In this document: piece by piece, positions 10,271 through 23,199 of the stretch
Position numbering within the stretch: the first letter of the stretch is position 1
Layout of the letters: every line of letters starts with the position of its first letter
Source: Cunninghamia lanceolata
Lineage: Eukaryota; Streptophyta; Pinopsida; Cupressales; Cupressaceae
NCBI GenBank assembly: GCA_027924645.1
Contig: BSBN01000445.1
Location: forward strand, 5,191,001 to 5,255,000
Length of the DNA stretch: 64,000 nt
Direction: 5' to 3'
Position numbers and translations under genes: made by a program
The notes under the pieces: generated by a model
Told to the model about the DNA's origin: nothing
The model's input: the letters and a program-made list of their open reading frames with translations, nothing else
Databases searched by the model: none

Positions 10271-12360
10271 TTGGAGGAAGAATATGAGCATGACAGAGGG
10301 GATTTGATAGAAGAGGAAGATGGAACTCTATATTTTTTACAAGAAAGGGATATAATTGAGCACACCATGGGGGATGTAGCTAAAGAAAATGATAAAATTA
10401 TAGAACTATGTGATACTCCAAAAAAAATAACCTCACATATCGACAAAGCAACAAAAACTCACTTCTTTTGCATGAAGTATTAAGGAATGTGGGATGTATT
10501 GAACATTATGCCTGAAGAAGGCTAAAATAGCATGGAGGCTCCACCACACCTTGAACATGATTTATCTAATCTTCATATCATAATTGATGAGAGATTCAAG
10601 AGATTCCTAAACCCCTTAGAAAAATTACAACCTTTTGACACAAAATATCTATATCAAATAGTCACCAAAAGTGTGGAAAAGGTAAGAGATGATGAATTAT
10701 ATCAGACAGTAGTGGAAAAAACTAATATCATGTTCAACAACTTGGTTAATAATACAATTGGAATAACAATGGAAGGATGGGAAACATCATTATCTAATAA
10801 CATGTCTCTAACTAATGAAAGAGCATCTCCTAAGATGAAACATCACTTTGAAGAAGTGCAAACTCCATACCAAGAGTCATCCCTTGTGTCATCTAAATCA
10901 AGAAGAATTCTAACATCAGATATAATTGAATATTCAAGTGAAATGATAAATTACAACAACAATTTGTGTAAGAATGTGACACAATATTGGGAAGGGAATA
11001 TTTTGATATACAATTATCTAGAGATAAGGGTAGAAATAAGAAACCGGTACAACAAAAAACTTGCAAGAAAAAAGGCCAATCACCAAACAACATCACAAAT
11101 CAACACTGCAAAAGGGACAAAGGGCCTATTTCCAACATGAAATCATCAATGAAATTCTCCATCTTTGGTAAAGACACCATAGAAGCAACCAAACATAGAT
11201 TTGTTCTAGAATCACTATGGAAAAAGAAAGGGACCACAAGATACCAAAGAAATTTTTTTGAATTTGTAGGAACTTTGTAGAATGACACATTGAATTGGTA
11301 TAAAAACATGTCCTCAACATGATAAAGAATGGTCACAAACCAAAGATGAAATTCTATCAAACTTTGAATAACCAGAAATTCCCACCAAAAGCATAAGTAA
11401 GATGAGAGACATGATACAATAAGAGGGTGTATTTATCAAAGATTATGACCATAGATTCAAGGAGGTTTCTAGGAAATTAGAAGAACCACTAATCAAGAAA
11501 TAATGAATTGAATGGTTCATATCTGGGTTACTACCAGAAATTAAGACATCACTAGATGAAAAACATTTAGTACCTACTCAGAAGTTGTAACATTATCTTT
11601 CCACGTAGAGGCCCAAACATGGAGAAGACAAGATAAAGCCATTGAAAAACAAAGAAATAGAAAGATTAAAATTGGAATTTGAATAATTGAAGATAAAAAA
11701 AGAGATCTTAGATAAACAAGAAACTATTCACCAAATGTAAAGAACAAACATATGGTGTGTCTACTATTCTAGAGAGGGCCACATCAAGAATGAATTTTGA
11801 ACCCTAGAAGGAGATAAGAGAGATGTTGCACTTAGGGTGGATGTCAGAATAGCTCCTAGAAAGACATAGATAGTCTATTGTAGCATATATAGAGAATGGG
11901 ATGACCATGAAACTGATGACTGTCCATCATTACTCTTTAGAATCTACAAAGAGGAAGAAGAGCATGAACCATGGTGCAACCACCGCCACAACAACAAAGA
12001 ATCCATAGACCATGAGATGGCATATGTTAAAGGGCTTGCAGAAAGACCCCTTTATGTTCTAGAACATGAATAGCAACCACCAAATTGGAAAAATCAAATA
12101 AATATCCATACACTCCAAAATACACCATCGCAAAGCCAAATACCACATCTCCCTACTTACTCAAATGAAGATAGAGGATATTACAACAAATGCCAAGGTA
12201 CAAGAGGTAGAGGTAGGGGCAGACAATGAAGAGAAGAAGCTACTTTCTATAAATGCGGCAAGATAGGACACTATGCCAATGAATGTAAGGAAGACAAGAA
12301 GAAATTATACAGATTTTATGGTAACCTAAAACATGATCTATTTACATGCGAAAGGGAAAA
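10271..12360 (+). pseudogene. Gag remnant with four degenerate zinc knuckles (element C)
   Basis: Open stretches at 10271-10483, 10532-11140 and 10987-11280 are Lys- and Glu-rich. The last keeps a capsid-like segment (FGKDTIEATKHRFVLESLW, then TLNWYKNM), typical of gypsy Gag. Downstream, one reading frame (codons starting at positions of remainder 2 modulo 3) carries four spaced CCHC-like motifs: 11756-11797, 11879-11923, 12245-12286 and 12308-12349. The third reads FYKCGKIGHYANEC. Six of the twelve expected Cys are now Tyr or Phe. A Gly/Arg stretch (about 12200-12230) precedes the third. The protein would have coated element RNA. Many stops show it is dead. Confidence 0.65.
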
Positions 12361-12441
12361 ATAGTATTTCAAAAAAATACCCCATAGCAATCAAAGAGCA
12401 ATGAATTATCTAGCCCTAATGCAACAAAAGGGGCAAAGATC

Positions 12442-13513
12442 ATGTTAAAAGTTCCCAAAAATCTACTGGAGTTGGAAAGGAGATGCTACAAAGAAGAGAT
12501 AGAACCTGAACAACATAATAAATTCTATATCCTAAATAAAGAAAAATCATTGGAAAAAGTGTACCTTGAGAAAAAGGAAAAACTAAGACAAAAGGCTCTA
12601 TCAGAATATAAAGAACAAAACAATGTTGTAGATGTCACTAGAAGAGGGATGAAAACCACTAAAGTCAAAGAATATATAGAGGAATCAGATGATGATGAAG
12701 GAGAATGTTTTTATCCCTCTAAACACAAACATGATAAAATAGTTGAGGAAACTAGATATAATATACTTCAGGAGAACAAAAAGAAGAGTATTATGAACCC
12801 CGATTCTCTAAAAAAGAAGCCATAGCATCGAAACAATAGCCTCTTTTGTATAACAAAACTTGATAGAAAAACTCAAGCAATTTTCCAAATATTGGATTAA
12901 ATAGACACTATCAAAACCACATGCTAGAAAACTCACAAAAAGATCAAGGCAATGGAAGACTAAGACACTAATGATAAATGCACACATCAATCACAGAAAA
13001 ATCAAACAAGTCATGGTTGAGTTAGTGGTTGATGTTAACATGCTTCCCAAAAGAGTATGGGAATATCCAGGGAAACTCCAACTATATGAAACTCCATACA
13101 ATATCAGATTAGTAGATGGATCATCTATAGGGACAATGAGAACATGGAAAAATATAAAAGTCAATCTATTACGGGTTAAATAGAGAGTAGACTTTGAAAT
13201 TATAGAAAGGAAGGAACCATTTGACACCCTCAACATCCTCCTAGGCTTACAATGGTTTGTAAATTCTAATGGTATTATTGACTTTAGGAGAGAATAATTG
13301 TCCTTTTCAAACAATGACAAGACAATACACATATCTTTGGATACTAATATGAGTAACTCATATGTAGAAGAAGTGGCACAAGATGACTATGAAGACAAAT
13401 CTAAAGCTCTCTATTCCCTAGAAAAACTACTCAATGAACCAAACTCAGAAGGAGAAATATACATTGATAGTAGTAATGAGAGTATAGATAGTGAAGATTT
13501 AGTCAATGCCTAG
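12442..13513 (+). pseudogene. Gag-pro junction and protease remnant of element C
   Basis: The ORF at 12442-12825 is a charged Lys/Glu-rich segment with an acidic patch (EESDDDEGE), probably the Gag-Pro linker. The ORF at 12971-13183 and its continuation to about 13297 match the gypsy retropepsin outline: VELVVDVNMLPKRVWE (active-site loop, with the expected Asp-Gly-Gly lost), IRLVDGSSIGTMRTWKNIKV, and after a stop LNILLGLQWFVNSNGIIDF (the ILG segment). 13298-13513 is an acidic tail. The order gag-pro agrees with the RT at 15110-18406 belonging to the same lineage. Confidence 0.6.
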
Positions 13514-13789
13514 CTAAGGGAAAAACCATAACTATAATCCTAAAAGTTAAGTAAGGTCAGAAAAAATTACACCATACACAGAGTATAAAGAAACACATTG
13601 CATCTTACCACAAATCTAATAATCCCACCACATACAAACTAAACCCATCTACTATGAATAATCACTCTATCCTCCAAAACTCATGACAGTTGAATCTCAT
13701 CTCATGTGGCTTACCCACATCAAGCTACTGAGATATTCAGGAGTAGCTGACTTGACAACATACTTAGAAGACAAGTAAACAACATTTGA
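13514..13789. other. Spacer between pro and second gag fragment
   Basis: This is AT-rich, stop-filled sequence without a recognisable domain. It may be the pro-to-RT linker of element C or a junction between two elements. Confidence 0.35.
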
Positions 13790-14170
13790 TAAAGAAGACT
13801 TGAGACTAGATGTGCTACACAATACTTTAATTTGCAGTTCCACAAGATGGTGGAATACACATAAAGATAACATTCCCACATGCAAAGCGCTTAGAATTCT
13901 CATTCAAGTAAGATATTTACCTAAAGAAGGGGAGTGTGGAAAAATTCCTAAGTATGAAGGAACCATAACACCTCAACAACATTTGAGCATCTGCTCAACT
14001 ACATGTGACAAATGAATAGAATATGATACGAGATTATACATACAGATGTTCTATTGGACACTCACATAGGTTGTGTAAACTTGGTATATTAACCAAGAGA
14101 AAAGAGCAAAAACAAGAAATTGGGAAGAGATCCAATTGGACAGTCACATAGGTTGATGGAAATGGGATAC
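13790..14170 (+). pseudogene. Second gypsy Gag fragment (element D)
   Basis: The ORF at 13800-14015 holds RWWNTHKDNIPTCKALRI and PKYEGTITPQQHL, and after stops YIQMFYWTLT, WYIN and RNWEEIQ follow to about 14150. This order (RWW, then a KYEGxxxPQxHL block, a hydrophobic helix, WYxN, and a W-E block) matches the capsid region of plant gypsy Gag proteins. It differs from the Gag remnant at 10271-12360 and lies downstream of a protease remnant, so it is out of place for a single element. It is either a separate inserted fragment or the result of rearrangement. Confidence 0.5.
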
Positions 14171-15109
14171 TCTCCCTTTCAAATCTGCAACATAAACCTA
14201 CACAATAGCCTATGCAAGAAGGCTACAAATACAGTGAACAACAGAAAACAAAAGAGAAATTTGCAACATTGATTTTATTAAATCTGAAAATTCATTAAAT
14301 CCACCTGAAGCTTATGAGCTTCCTTGATTCATACATATAACATTTGCAACAAAATACTTTCACAGCATCCTGACTCACTCCAGTAGCATCTGAGAATGCT
14401 AAATTTTCTACTCCAAAAGCTCTTCCCCAATACTTCTCCTCAAGCCTCCAATTTCTAGACTTTTGGCTATACAAGAAATTTTCTACTCCAAAAGCTCTTC
14501 CCCAATACTTCTCCTCAAGCCTCCAATTTCTAGACTTTTGGCTATACAAGAAACCATCTGTGGTTGTATAAAACCATGTGGTTAACTTCTCAGTCAAGAT
14601 TCTAGTCTAAAATTAGGCTCTCACGTCCAAAGTATTCTCCCCTATTTTTTACCCTTGCAGTTGTCATATAATCTGTCATAATACCTCTAAAAATAGTCCT
14701 TCCATGATATATTATCATGTGGGCCTCTTTTGACAACTAATATTTCAATTTTCAAGGCACCGACATGTGACAAAAGTGCCAATTAAAAATTCAAATGCCC
14801 TTCATGGGAGTTACAAATATGAAAGTAAATAAAATAAAATCATGTGCAATCCACCTTCATATGGGCACCTAGAATGACCACTTACAGATTCCTTACACAA
14901 TGATGGTTACAATAATAAGTGCCATTAATTCCACGATTCTTGGTATCCCCACTTATGATAGAATCAACCCCGCTTAGGACCAAAAATCAGTCCCCACTAA
15001 AATAGAATTTAATGCCTTTTTCTAGGTGGGTGCCTAGGAAAGATATTTCCCACTATTTGAGGCATTTATATAATACATACCAAACAAGATATATCGGCAC
15101 CACCATGGA
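14171..15109. other. Non-coding stretch with a perfect 75-bp tandem duplication
   Basis: No coding motif is seen. The notable content is the duplication at 14401-14550, listed separately. The rest is AT-rich and may be untranslated or LTR sequence of one of the neighbouring gypsy remnants. Confidence 0.4.
14401..14550. repeat. Perfect 75-bp tandem duplication
   Basis: Two head-to-tail copies, 14401-14475 and 14476-14550, begin AAATTTTCTACTCC and end GGCTATACAAG. By eye they are identical over all 75 bases, although the surrounding retroelement sequence is heavily decayed. This marks a recent local duplication or a length-variable site. Confidence 0.9.
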
Positions 15110-15510
15110 ATGAAGGTATATGGAAATTAATTGAATGGATGGACAAACATGACAACTACTATAAGCAAAGGTGTTATACTACACAACAAAATGGAATGGA
15201 GAATGAGGAAGAATCACAAATACTTAAATGGGATATAGAAATCAAGCACGGAGAAAAAGCATTAACATCATAGACTAAACCAAAAAGCAATTACTATAAC
15301 CAACCATTAAAACTAAGGGAAGTAAACATAGAAACTAAGGGTAGCCCTAAATTGGAAAAAATAGGGGATTATAGGGCAGAAAAAGAAGTCATGCAAGCCA
15401 CTGAGACTATATCTAAATATGAAGACCTATTTCCCCACATATTTACAGACTTGAAAGGAATTAAGGAGGAAGTAGGAATGATGAAAATACAACTCAAAAA
15501 GGGGTGAAAG
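15110..15510 (+). pseudogene. Pro-RT linker and RT N-terminus of element C
   Basis: Translation gives EGIWKLIEWMDKHDNYY, KPKSNYYNQPLKLREVNIET, IGDYRAEKEVMQATE, and YEDLFPHIFTDLKGIKEEVG followed by MMKIQLKKG. The last blocks are the conserved pre-RT region of gypsy Pol, where the YxDLF motif leads into the RT fingers. The reading stops at 15510, where an unrelated LTR-like sequence begins. It resumes at 17773 with the next residues of RT, so the two parts were once continuous. Confidence 0.72.
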
Positions 15511-17771
15511 TGTAGTGTCGTAAATTGTCACCACTTACAATTTCACACTAGGTTTGACACTTAGTTTAGCATGTATGTTTGTCTCTGCTTGACATGTGCA
15601 TATTTCACTACTTTTCTAAGAAATTAGGTGAAGTCCCTTGAGAAATGGCATTTCAAGAGCATAATTCACTAGGAAGCTAGTGCTTAGAGCTAGAGTCCTG
15701 CCCTTTGGCTCCAAAATACTTTGAACTTGAATGTCGACCTTGTTGCATTGAGTGACGCACCCTGTTAGCCTTACCCAATTGGGCCCTTGAAAAGTACTTG
15801 GGATTCATATGTAAAAAACCCTCTCTCCTTCATTTGAAAAAAAAGACTTCTCTATCAACAAGCTCTCTCTCTATCTCTCTACAAGCTCCATATTTGTGAA
15901 GACTATTGTTGTATGCACTAACCCCTGCAGGTATTGGAAGACGTTTCTTCCTCCATCAACTCCTTGTGGGTAATTCATGTTGTGACATAAATCCAATAAG
16001 GGTTTCACACTTATGGTAACTCTATGTCATGGTATTTGGTTATGGTCATCCCACAATAATGGCTTACACTTTTTGGCCAAACTTGACATTGAAATCAACA
16101 TTTTGAACTAAATCTTCACTTTCTAACACCTATAGCCGCTAAACCATTAGGAATTTGAAGATGATGCTAACTAGTGATTTGTGAGATTTTGTTTGTAGAT
16201 TCTAAATATATATTTTTAAAAAAATTTGGAGTTAAATTGTAAATTTTTTTGTGTCTCCTTTGATAACTAGTTTTTAATAGTAAACAACATTTTTTTAAAG
16301 TGATGTGTATTCTGTAGGACATAACTTTTTTTCTACAAAGAATAAAATTCTAATTCTTTTTAATTTAGATTGGTAACACCGATATATAGGGCATGCATTT
16401 GGTTTCATAATGTTTTGTTGAATGTTTTTTTTTTCATTAAGTTTTGAAGTCAAAACAATTATAAATTTAGACATAGGCATATTCTGTAAAACATAACTTT
16501 TTCTGTATGTATCAAAATTCAATTTTTCTTTTTTTGTTGAAACAAGGACATCAATACCTATGGTATAAATATTTTTTAGAATTTTGTTTCACTAATTTAC
16601 TAATTTTCCATGTGTGTAGAATAGAGAACTTGGTGTTTGGTGAAAAACCTACATTCACAAGAAATAAAAAATAAATATAATAATCAAATTAAATATATTT
16701 AAAATTATACTTTTTGGGAAGCTTATAATAAGGACTACACACTAACAAAACATAAATTTTAAACAAATTCATTTGATCCCCGAAAAGGTAGATCAAAAGT
16801 GTTTTTTTATCAGCATTTTGATAGGTGTAGAGGAGACTCCATTATAGGTATGGTTTAAAACTAGCAGGGTTCTATCTAAGGGGGTTTGAATCTAAGGGGG
16901 TTTGATCAAACCCTCTTCAATTAAAATCCTTTAAATGGGACCTTTCAAGGTTTAAATCATTATCTTTTCTAAAAATATGTGATTTCAACAAAAATCAGGA
17001 TGTCCCAGAAAGTGTAACTCATTATTGTGGCAACACCCCTTATTGTAGTCTTTATCAATTGATTTGCCTCTGCTCATCATGAACACACACTCTCTATCAT
17101 CATCACCGTTGTTGTTGTGGAGTTGGGAACACCAACACTAGGTTTGACTGAGTCAAGACCCTATACATCACAACCATTTTCCCTCTTTTGTGTGTGTAGA
17201 TCACAACAGGAGGTTTCCGACATCAAGGAGCGATGGAAAGACTGAGGGATCTGAGACAGATATCATCGACAGAAGTTCTGCTAGAAACCTAAGGACACTA
17301 GTGCCTAGCACTAGTGTCCTACCCATTCTGCTCCTACCTCTAGTACTAGATTCCTCCTTATGTTGTCCCCTCAGATCTTCCTTCTATTTTTGCACATTTG
17401 TCCTGTAACTCTTGTATGACCATTCAGATGCTAGAGTGGATCGTAAGTGTCCTTGAGATTCTGCTCTAGTTTTTGGTGTCAGGTTCCTCTCTCTTTTATC
17501 TTTCCAAATCTTCTTTCTATTTTTGTACATTTGTTCTGTAACATCTGTATGATGTTAGCTTAGTCAATTTGATCATTTGTTTAGCCTAGGTCATTAAATC
17601 AATCTTTCATCCTTGCAACAAAGGAACATAGCCCCCACCAACCCAACTTGACTCTTATTTAGGGACAACAACCAAGCATAGAGTTGTTGGTGTCTTGTGT
17701 TTCAATGTTTGATAGAAAAGATCGATCTAGTTAATTCATTAATCAATTAGGTCATCTTTTCCCATCTTATA
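15511..17771 (+). mobile_element. 2.26-kb LTR-like insertion inside RT
   Basis: The insert begins TGTAGTGTCGTAAATTGTC and splits the RT reading frame of element C. The adjacent pentamers GAAAG (15506-15510) and GAAAC (17772-17776) are a near-perfect target duplication. Inside there is no coding domain, but there is a CT-rich stretch near 15860-15890, a perfect hairpin at 17292-17320, and a duplicated segment of about 43 bp (near 17378 and 17510). This fits a very long solo LTR. The right end reads CTTATA rather than the usual CA, so the exact end could be off by a few bases, or the insert could be composite. Confidence 0.6.
17292..17320. repeat. Perfect 13-bp stem hairpin
   Basis: AGGACACTAGTGC and GCACTAGTGTCCT form a perfect inverted repeat around a CTA loop inside the LTR-like insertion. 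Perfect pairing in otherwise drifting sequence suggests either a structural role in the LTR transcript or a recent origin. Confidence 0.85.
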
Positions 17772-17772
17772 G

Positions 17773-18406
17773 AAACCTTAGAAGAAAATACCAAATAGAC
17801 TAAACCCAAATATGAAGAAGAAAGTTAAAATAGAAATTCATAAGATGCTAGCAGTAGGGATAATCCAACTAGTTGAAGATGTAGAGTGGGTTAGCCCAAT
17901 GGTAGTGCAAAAGAAAAAAATTGGTGATATCAAAAAATGTGTAGACTTCAGAGAGTTAAATAAAACTTACGTCCATGACCCTTTACATACACCATTCACA
18001 AAAGAAGTCCTAGAATCTATCATCAAACAAGAAGCATGCTCATCCATTGATGGCTTTTCTAGATATCACCAAGTTAAGATCTAGGAGGATCAACCCAAAA
18101 CTGCATTTGTAATAGAATGGGGATCTTTTATGTATATAGTTATGCCCTTTGGACTAATTAATGCATGAACAATATTTAGCTGCATTATAGTTAATGTATT
18201 CAAAGACATTATTCATGATTTCCTAGAAGTCTATCTAGACAATTGGAAAGTCTATGGGTTACTAAAAGACCATATTCAAGTACTTTGCATAATGTTAGAA
18301 TGATGCAGAATTTTGCAAATCTCCTTGAACCTAAAGAAATGTGTCTTTGTGGAACCATTTGGCACACTACTTGGGAATATAATTTGTAAAGAGGGACTTA
18401 TGGTAG
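17773..18406 (+). pseudogene. Reverse transcriptase remnant of element C
   Basis: The frame resumes with KPxKKIPNRLNP, then KVKIEIHKMLAVGI, EWVSPMVVQKKKIGDIK, CVDFRELNK, CSSIDGFSRYHQVKI, VIEWGSFMYIVMPFG, LEVYLDNWKVYGLLKDH and ISLNLKKCVFVEPFGTLLGN. The catalytic pair is now LDN (Asp changed to Asn) in LEVYLDNW. Stops occur near 18084, 18165 and 18300. The sequence ends abruptly near GLMV at 18405, where a different sequence begins. This RT is of a different lineage from element A and the Tat elements, as shown by the DxWxVYGLLKDH block after the active site. Confidence 0.82.
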
Positions 18407-21400
18407 TGCTATCACCAAATAGTGCACCCTTTGTTGAGATGATAGAATCACTTAGCCTACTGGTGAAACATGGGATAACTCCCCTGATTGTAGGCTCAAG
18501 CTGTGGGAGTTCACCTCTAGAGTGAGCTGGTTCTCTTGGTAACTTCAACTAAACTAACTAAACTAAAGCTTGTTGAGGAAAAGAGTAAGAAAGAAATATG
18601 AAAATGAACCTACTTCTTCCTAAGGCGATGCACCAAATGATGTTTCCAAATTCTATACTGTTGTTTGGACTAAAAAATGGTCAATAATCTAAAACCAACA
18701 CATACACAACTCAATACTTTGTATGTTTTTACAAAAGTGTTTCATAACAAGGTTTGGTATGTTAAAAAATAGAGTTTAGAAGGAAGATATGCTTGTTATC
18801 ACAACATAAACTCTAATCTCAACTAGTTAACACAAGTTATGACCTGCAAAAATACATACATTATGCTCAAAGGCAAGGACAATAAGACCACAAGATAACT
18901 TATCAACTATCTAAAAGATTTGCACAATAAAATAGCAATGAGAAGGTTAAAATATCTTATGTTATTGATCAAAAAGGTGTTACATATAACTGTGTAAGCT
19001 CGAAAATGGAGTTACAATTTGTTTTCCTAGCATGAAAGAACTTAAGAAAGATACAATACAATGCCTAGAGAGAAAAGAACTAACTAAAATATGCTCCAAA
19101 AGCTTGCATTTATGTTGTTTAATAGATTACAAAAGAATAGGAACATGTGTTGAGGAAGTCTTCACTCCATCTTGCTAAGTCAAACCTCCTTGGGTCGTCC
19201 AAAACCTTTTCCCCTACTTTTCAACCCCCAAATTGCTCCAAAAGGTTGTTTGAGTGCTAAAAAAGTCATCCCTTGACCTCCTCTACCATCAAGGCTTCAC
19301 AAATAGCTCCTAAATGCTGATAAATTCTCAAAAATTGGGTCAAAACTGCCCCTATATCTTCTCAACCAATTGTATAGCTCACTCAACTTCCCTAGATGCT
19401 CTCAATTACCCACAAGAAGCTCAAACTACCACCAAACTGCCTTGACTACCTCCTTGAAAAGCTTAACTTGCTGACCTTGTCATCCTTGCAAGAGATTTTA
19501 AAATTCTTAGTCATGCAAAACCAAAAAGCATACTTTTGAGGGTTCAAAACTGCCCCAAACTATATGTTTTTGGCTCTAACTTTCACCTAACTCCTAGTTA
19601 TACCCATGTAGCCTCCATTTTATGTTAAATACTATTATTGCAGCTTGTAAATCGCTCCTTCTTACCTGCACTTATAAGACTCTCTTTGTCACTGTGAACT
19701 CCTTATGCAATTCTCCATACTTTATCCTTTAAACCTGCATACTATTCACTTTCCCATGCTTCCTATGTTGAATGTTCTATCTACACACCATAAGACTGCA
19801 TCCATTATATCATCTATATAAAAAAGAACCTCTGGCATTCCATCAAGACCTTATATCTTAATGTTCTTTAACATTATGATGGTTTAATACTCTTCATGAT
19901 TCCATAGACCTTTCAGTAGCTATGTTGGCTCTAACCATTTAGCAGACTTGAAGACCTTTCTTGTGTTTTATGATTGCTTTTGACAGCGTATTGAAATGTG
20001 ATTGATATGTTGTTATACATACTCAAAAATGGTGACAATCCTCTTATCTACTTATGACTGCTCCTCTTTGACATGTTGTTGACCGCTTGCTACTGCTGCT
20101 GCAATAGCACTTTTTGATCATCTTTATCACCTATTTTTGATGGATTTTCCCAAGATTTAACATTGAACCTTAAACCTCTCTTACATTTGGCTATCCTTTC
20201 TTCAAGTTCTCACTAAACTTTTATTGGCTTTGTCACTCCATGTGACTGTCCTTGACCTTTTTTTAATCATCCCATTACCTATCCTTAACCTTCTAAGATC
20301 AATGGTATATCCATACCATGGTGATAGAAATGCCTCTTAGTTTCAAGACACTTGTGTTTTAAAATATCCTCATAGGATGTTTGACAAGGTGCTCTTATTG
20401 AGATGAACACAACCCTCAAACTGTACATTGTATCTACCCTTGAGTTATGGTGACTATCCCTCACTGTTATTATAGTCACCCTCTTTCTTACTCATAACAT
20501 GATGCACAGTGATATAAACCCTGATTGTTTCCATAGACCCTTAATGTATCCATTTGAAACCCTAGCAAAATCTTCATGAACTTTCACACTAGACTCTCAT
20601 TTGTTAATGAAGGCCCTATGGAATTTCTGCATATCACCATTTTCACACATTCTACATATACTGTCAGGGTCTTTCAAAGCTTTCTCTCATTGTGTGCATC
20701 ATTCTTCATCTCATAGTGCAGTGTCTTGTATGTTGTCAACAAACTTACAATATCCATTCTTAGTCTCCTTGCACGGAGTTACATTTTTATGGCTCAAACC
20801 TACCATATCTTTGCACCTCTATCTACTTAATAGGCAAAGCTATTGTGATGGTCCTCCTTCAACATTAGTGGTTGCTCCTTCAACATCAAGGCTCTAAAAT
20901 TACATGTTTAATGGCACTTTTATGACTTAAACCATTTCAGTCTATATCACGTTTTAAGTGACATGAACCTCTATCTGCCATCCTTCTTGGAGTTGTGCAG
21001 ACTTCACACCAGGCTCAAGACTCCCATGGTCTCTATGTGCACGTTGAAATTGTGTTATTGCCTTTATTTATTCAAAAACTTGCACATCTGTCTTGAATGG
21101 GTGTAGAGCACCATATAGGTCCTACAAAAAACCTTAAAGACTATGGTCATGTTTGGAGAACTATGTATGCCTCTCATGGTAAGGAAAAGAGACTACAGTC
21201 TCTTAGAGACCTTGTATAGTGTTCAAAGCCTTCTCATCTGAAAAACTTCATACATAGTCCTTCACATACTATCAAGATCCTCCCTTACTTTACATCTTAG
21301 CACAGTCATCCTTGAAATATGACTCTCTTCATGACAATTCTTTCAAAACCTGCATGTCTGTTGCTCACTATTTGATAGTGACTACTACTCTTTCACTTGT

Positions 21401-23199
21401 TTACCACCCTTTGTGGATAGTCATTCTTTCTATCCTTATACACTATGGATAGTCATTTGACTATATTTATCTGTTGTTCAAATGATTGTTCTTTTACTTT
21501 TCTCTCATGATAGGACCCCTAATACTTAGGAAGAGATCTTTTGAGTTTTAACTGAGTTCAAAACAATCATAAATATTCCTACATGTCAACATGTTTTGGG
21601 AACTTCAATCTCACATTTGTGAGCATTATGTAGTCTTGAAGGCTACAAACAACACTCTTCATGCTCACATGGCCATGCAAGCTGTTGTAACACTGTGGAT
21701 CAAAACTCTTCATAAAGAAAACATACCAAAATTTTTTCCCACATCCAATATAATAGGGCTACTATATGAAAACCCAAAACACTGACATCTACATCTAGGG
21801 TTCGTGATCCATTTTTTCCTAAAGTATACTGCAACCCATACCTCTTGCATTTCATCTACTGATGCCTTCTTTCCATAATCCCATGCTGCATATTATATTC
21901 CTATTTGACTCTATGGACTGAGGAGAAAATCTATTCCCTTCACTTTTTTGTTCATTGGTTGATCCTCTTAAAACTCTATAGATGCTTGAAAATATTTAAC
22001 CAAATGGCTGTGAAACATTAGTATATTCTATGCACAACTACCTATTGTGCTTTGACAATTTCAATGAAACCATATGCTCATGGATAGGGTTGAGATCATC
22101 ATGCAGGTCCCTTATGAAAGCAAAACTATGTGTGGGCTCTCGAGAAAACTTCACACAATATCATTAAAACTCACAACACTTATCAACCTTGAGCAACTTG
22201 GTGAACTTTTATATTATTTTGGAAGTGCTTCTCCTAACCTTTGCCACTATCTCAAGTCTTTTCTTTCTCTAAAGTCATTGTCTCTATTATTAGACTCATG
22301 TAGAGGGCATATCAAGTTAATCATTCTGTAAAAGGTGTTATGGATCTCAAATAGAGCCATCATTGAATCTCCAAACTCCTACACGTTGATCTATGCAACC
22401 TTTTCCTCCTGCAACTGAACCATGCCTCCATGAAACCTATGAGAAGGTAACAAGACAAAAACCCTAACCTTAGGAACAAAAGGAAACTCTAAAACCTTGA
22501 CCCTAGAGAAAACTAGAAGACTTTTCAAACCCATGAATCTAAGCCTCATTTCTCATTTGAAAAAGTATTCCCTCCTAATGTATGAGCTTCTTTGGATATG
22601 TTAAAGTGATTTTTAGAGGTTTTTTAAACTTTGACATATGTTATTAACACAATGAGGTATTATTAACATAATGGGGCATGTTTTAAACACTTCTATGTAT
22701 TAGTAAACCTAAAAAATGCTTGACCATATCAAGAGGACAAATGAATCAAAGGAGAAGATAAAAGAGCCTAACCTGTCATCTTCGAAAAAAGCTATAAACC
22801 TTTTAAAACTAGGACTTTGAAACCTTAAACAATCCCAGACACCTATATTGAATATTTGAGTCAAAGAGAAGCAAATATACTAGCATTTTTTCTGACTTCT
22901 ATGAATGTTTTGCCTACTAAAACATAAGACCAGTAGCATAGAATATCCACTGGGCATAGGAGTTAAGAAAGCATATGAGACAAATTGAAAATCATACTTG
23001 ACAACCAGCTATTAACACCTCAGCAAAACTAACCAAACACCTAACTATTTGTGCCTCAGAACTTGGAGAAAACCCAACTAACTACATTGTGCAACAACAC
23101 TTATTTGCTTGAAATAAATCTATCCTAACCTACCCTAACCAGCATCAAGTTTTTCTCAAATGAAACCATTGATTGGTTCCTTAAAGTATCCCTTTTCTC
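18407..23199. other. Long non-coding, probably LTR-derived sequence
   Basis: The RT of element C breaks off before TGCTATCACCAAATAGTGC at 18407, which looks like an LTR start. For nearly 5 kb beyond this there are only short stop-rich ORFs with no retroelement or cellular domain. The plus strand is C/T-rich with many short phrases such as GACTATC and TAGTCA, as in some very long plant LTRs or the untranslated parts of large non-autonomous elements. I could not define a right end or a target duplication. Confidence 0.4.
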
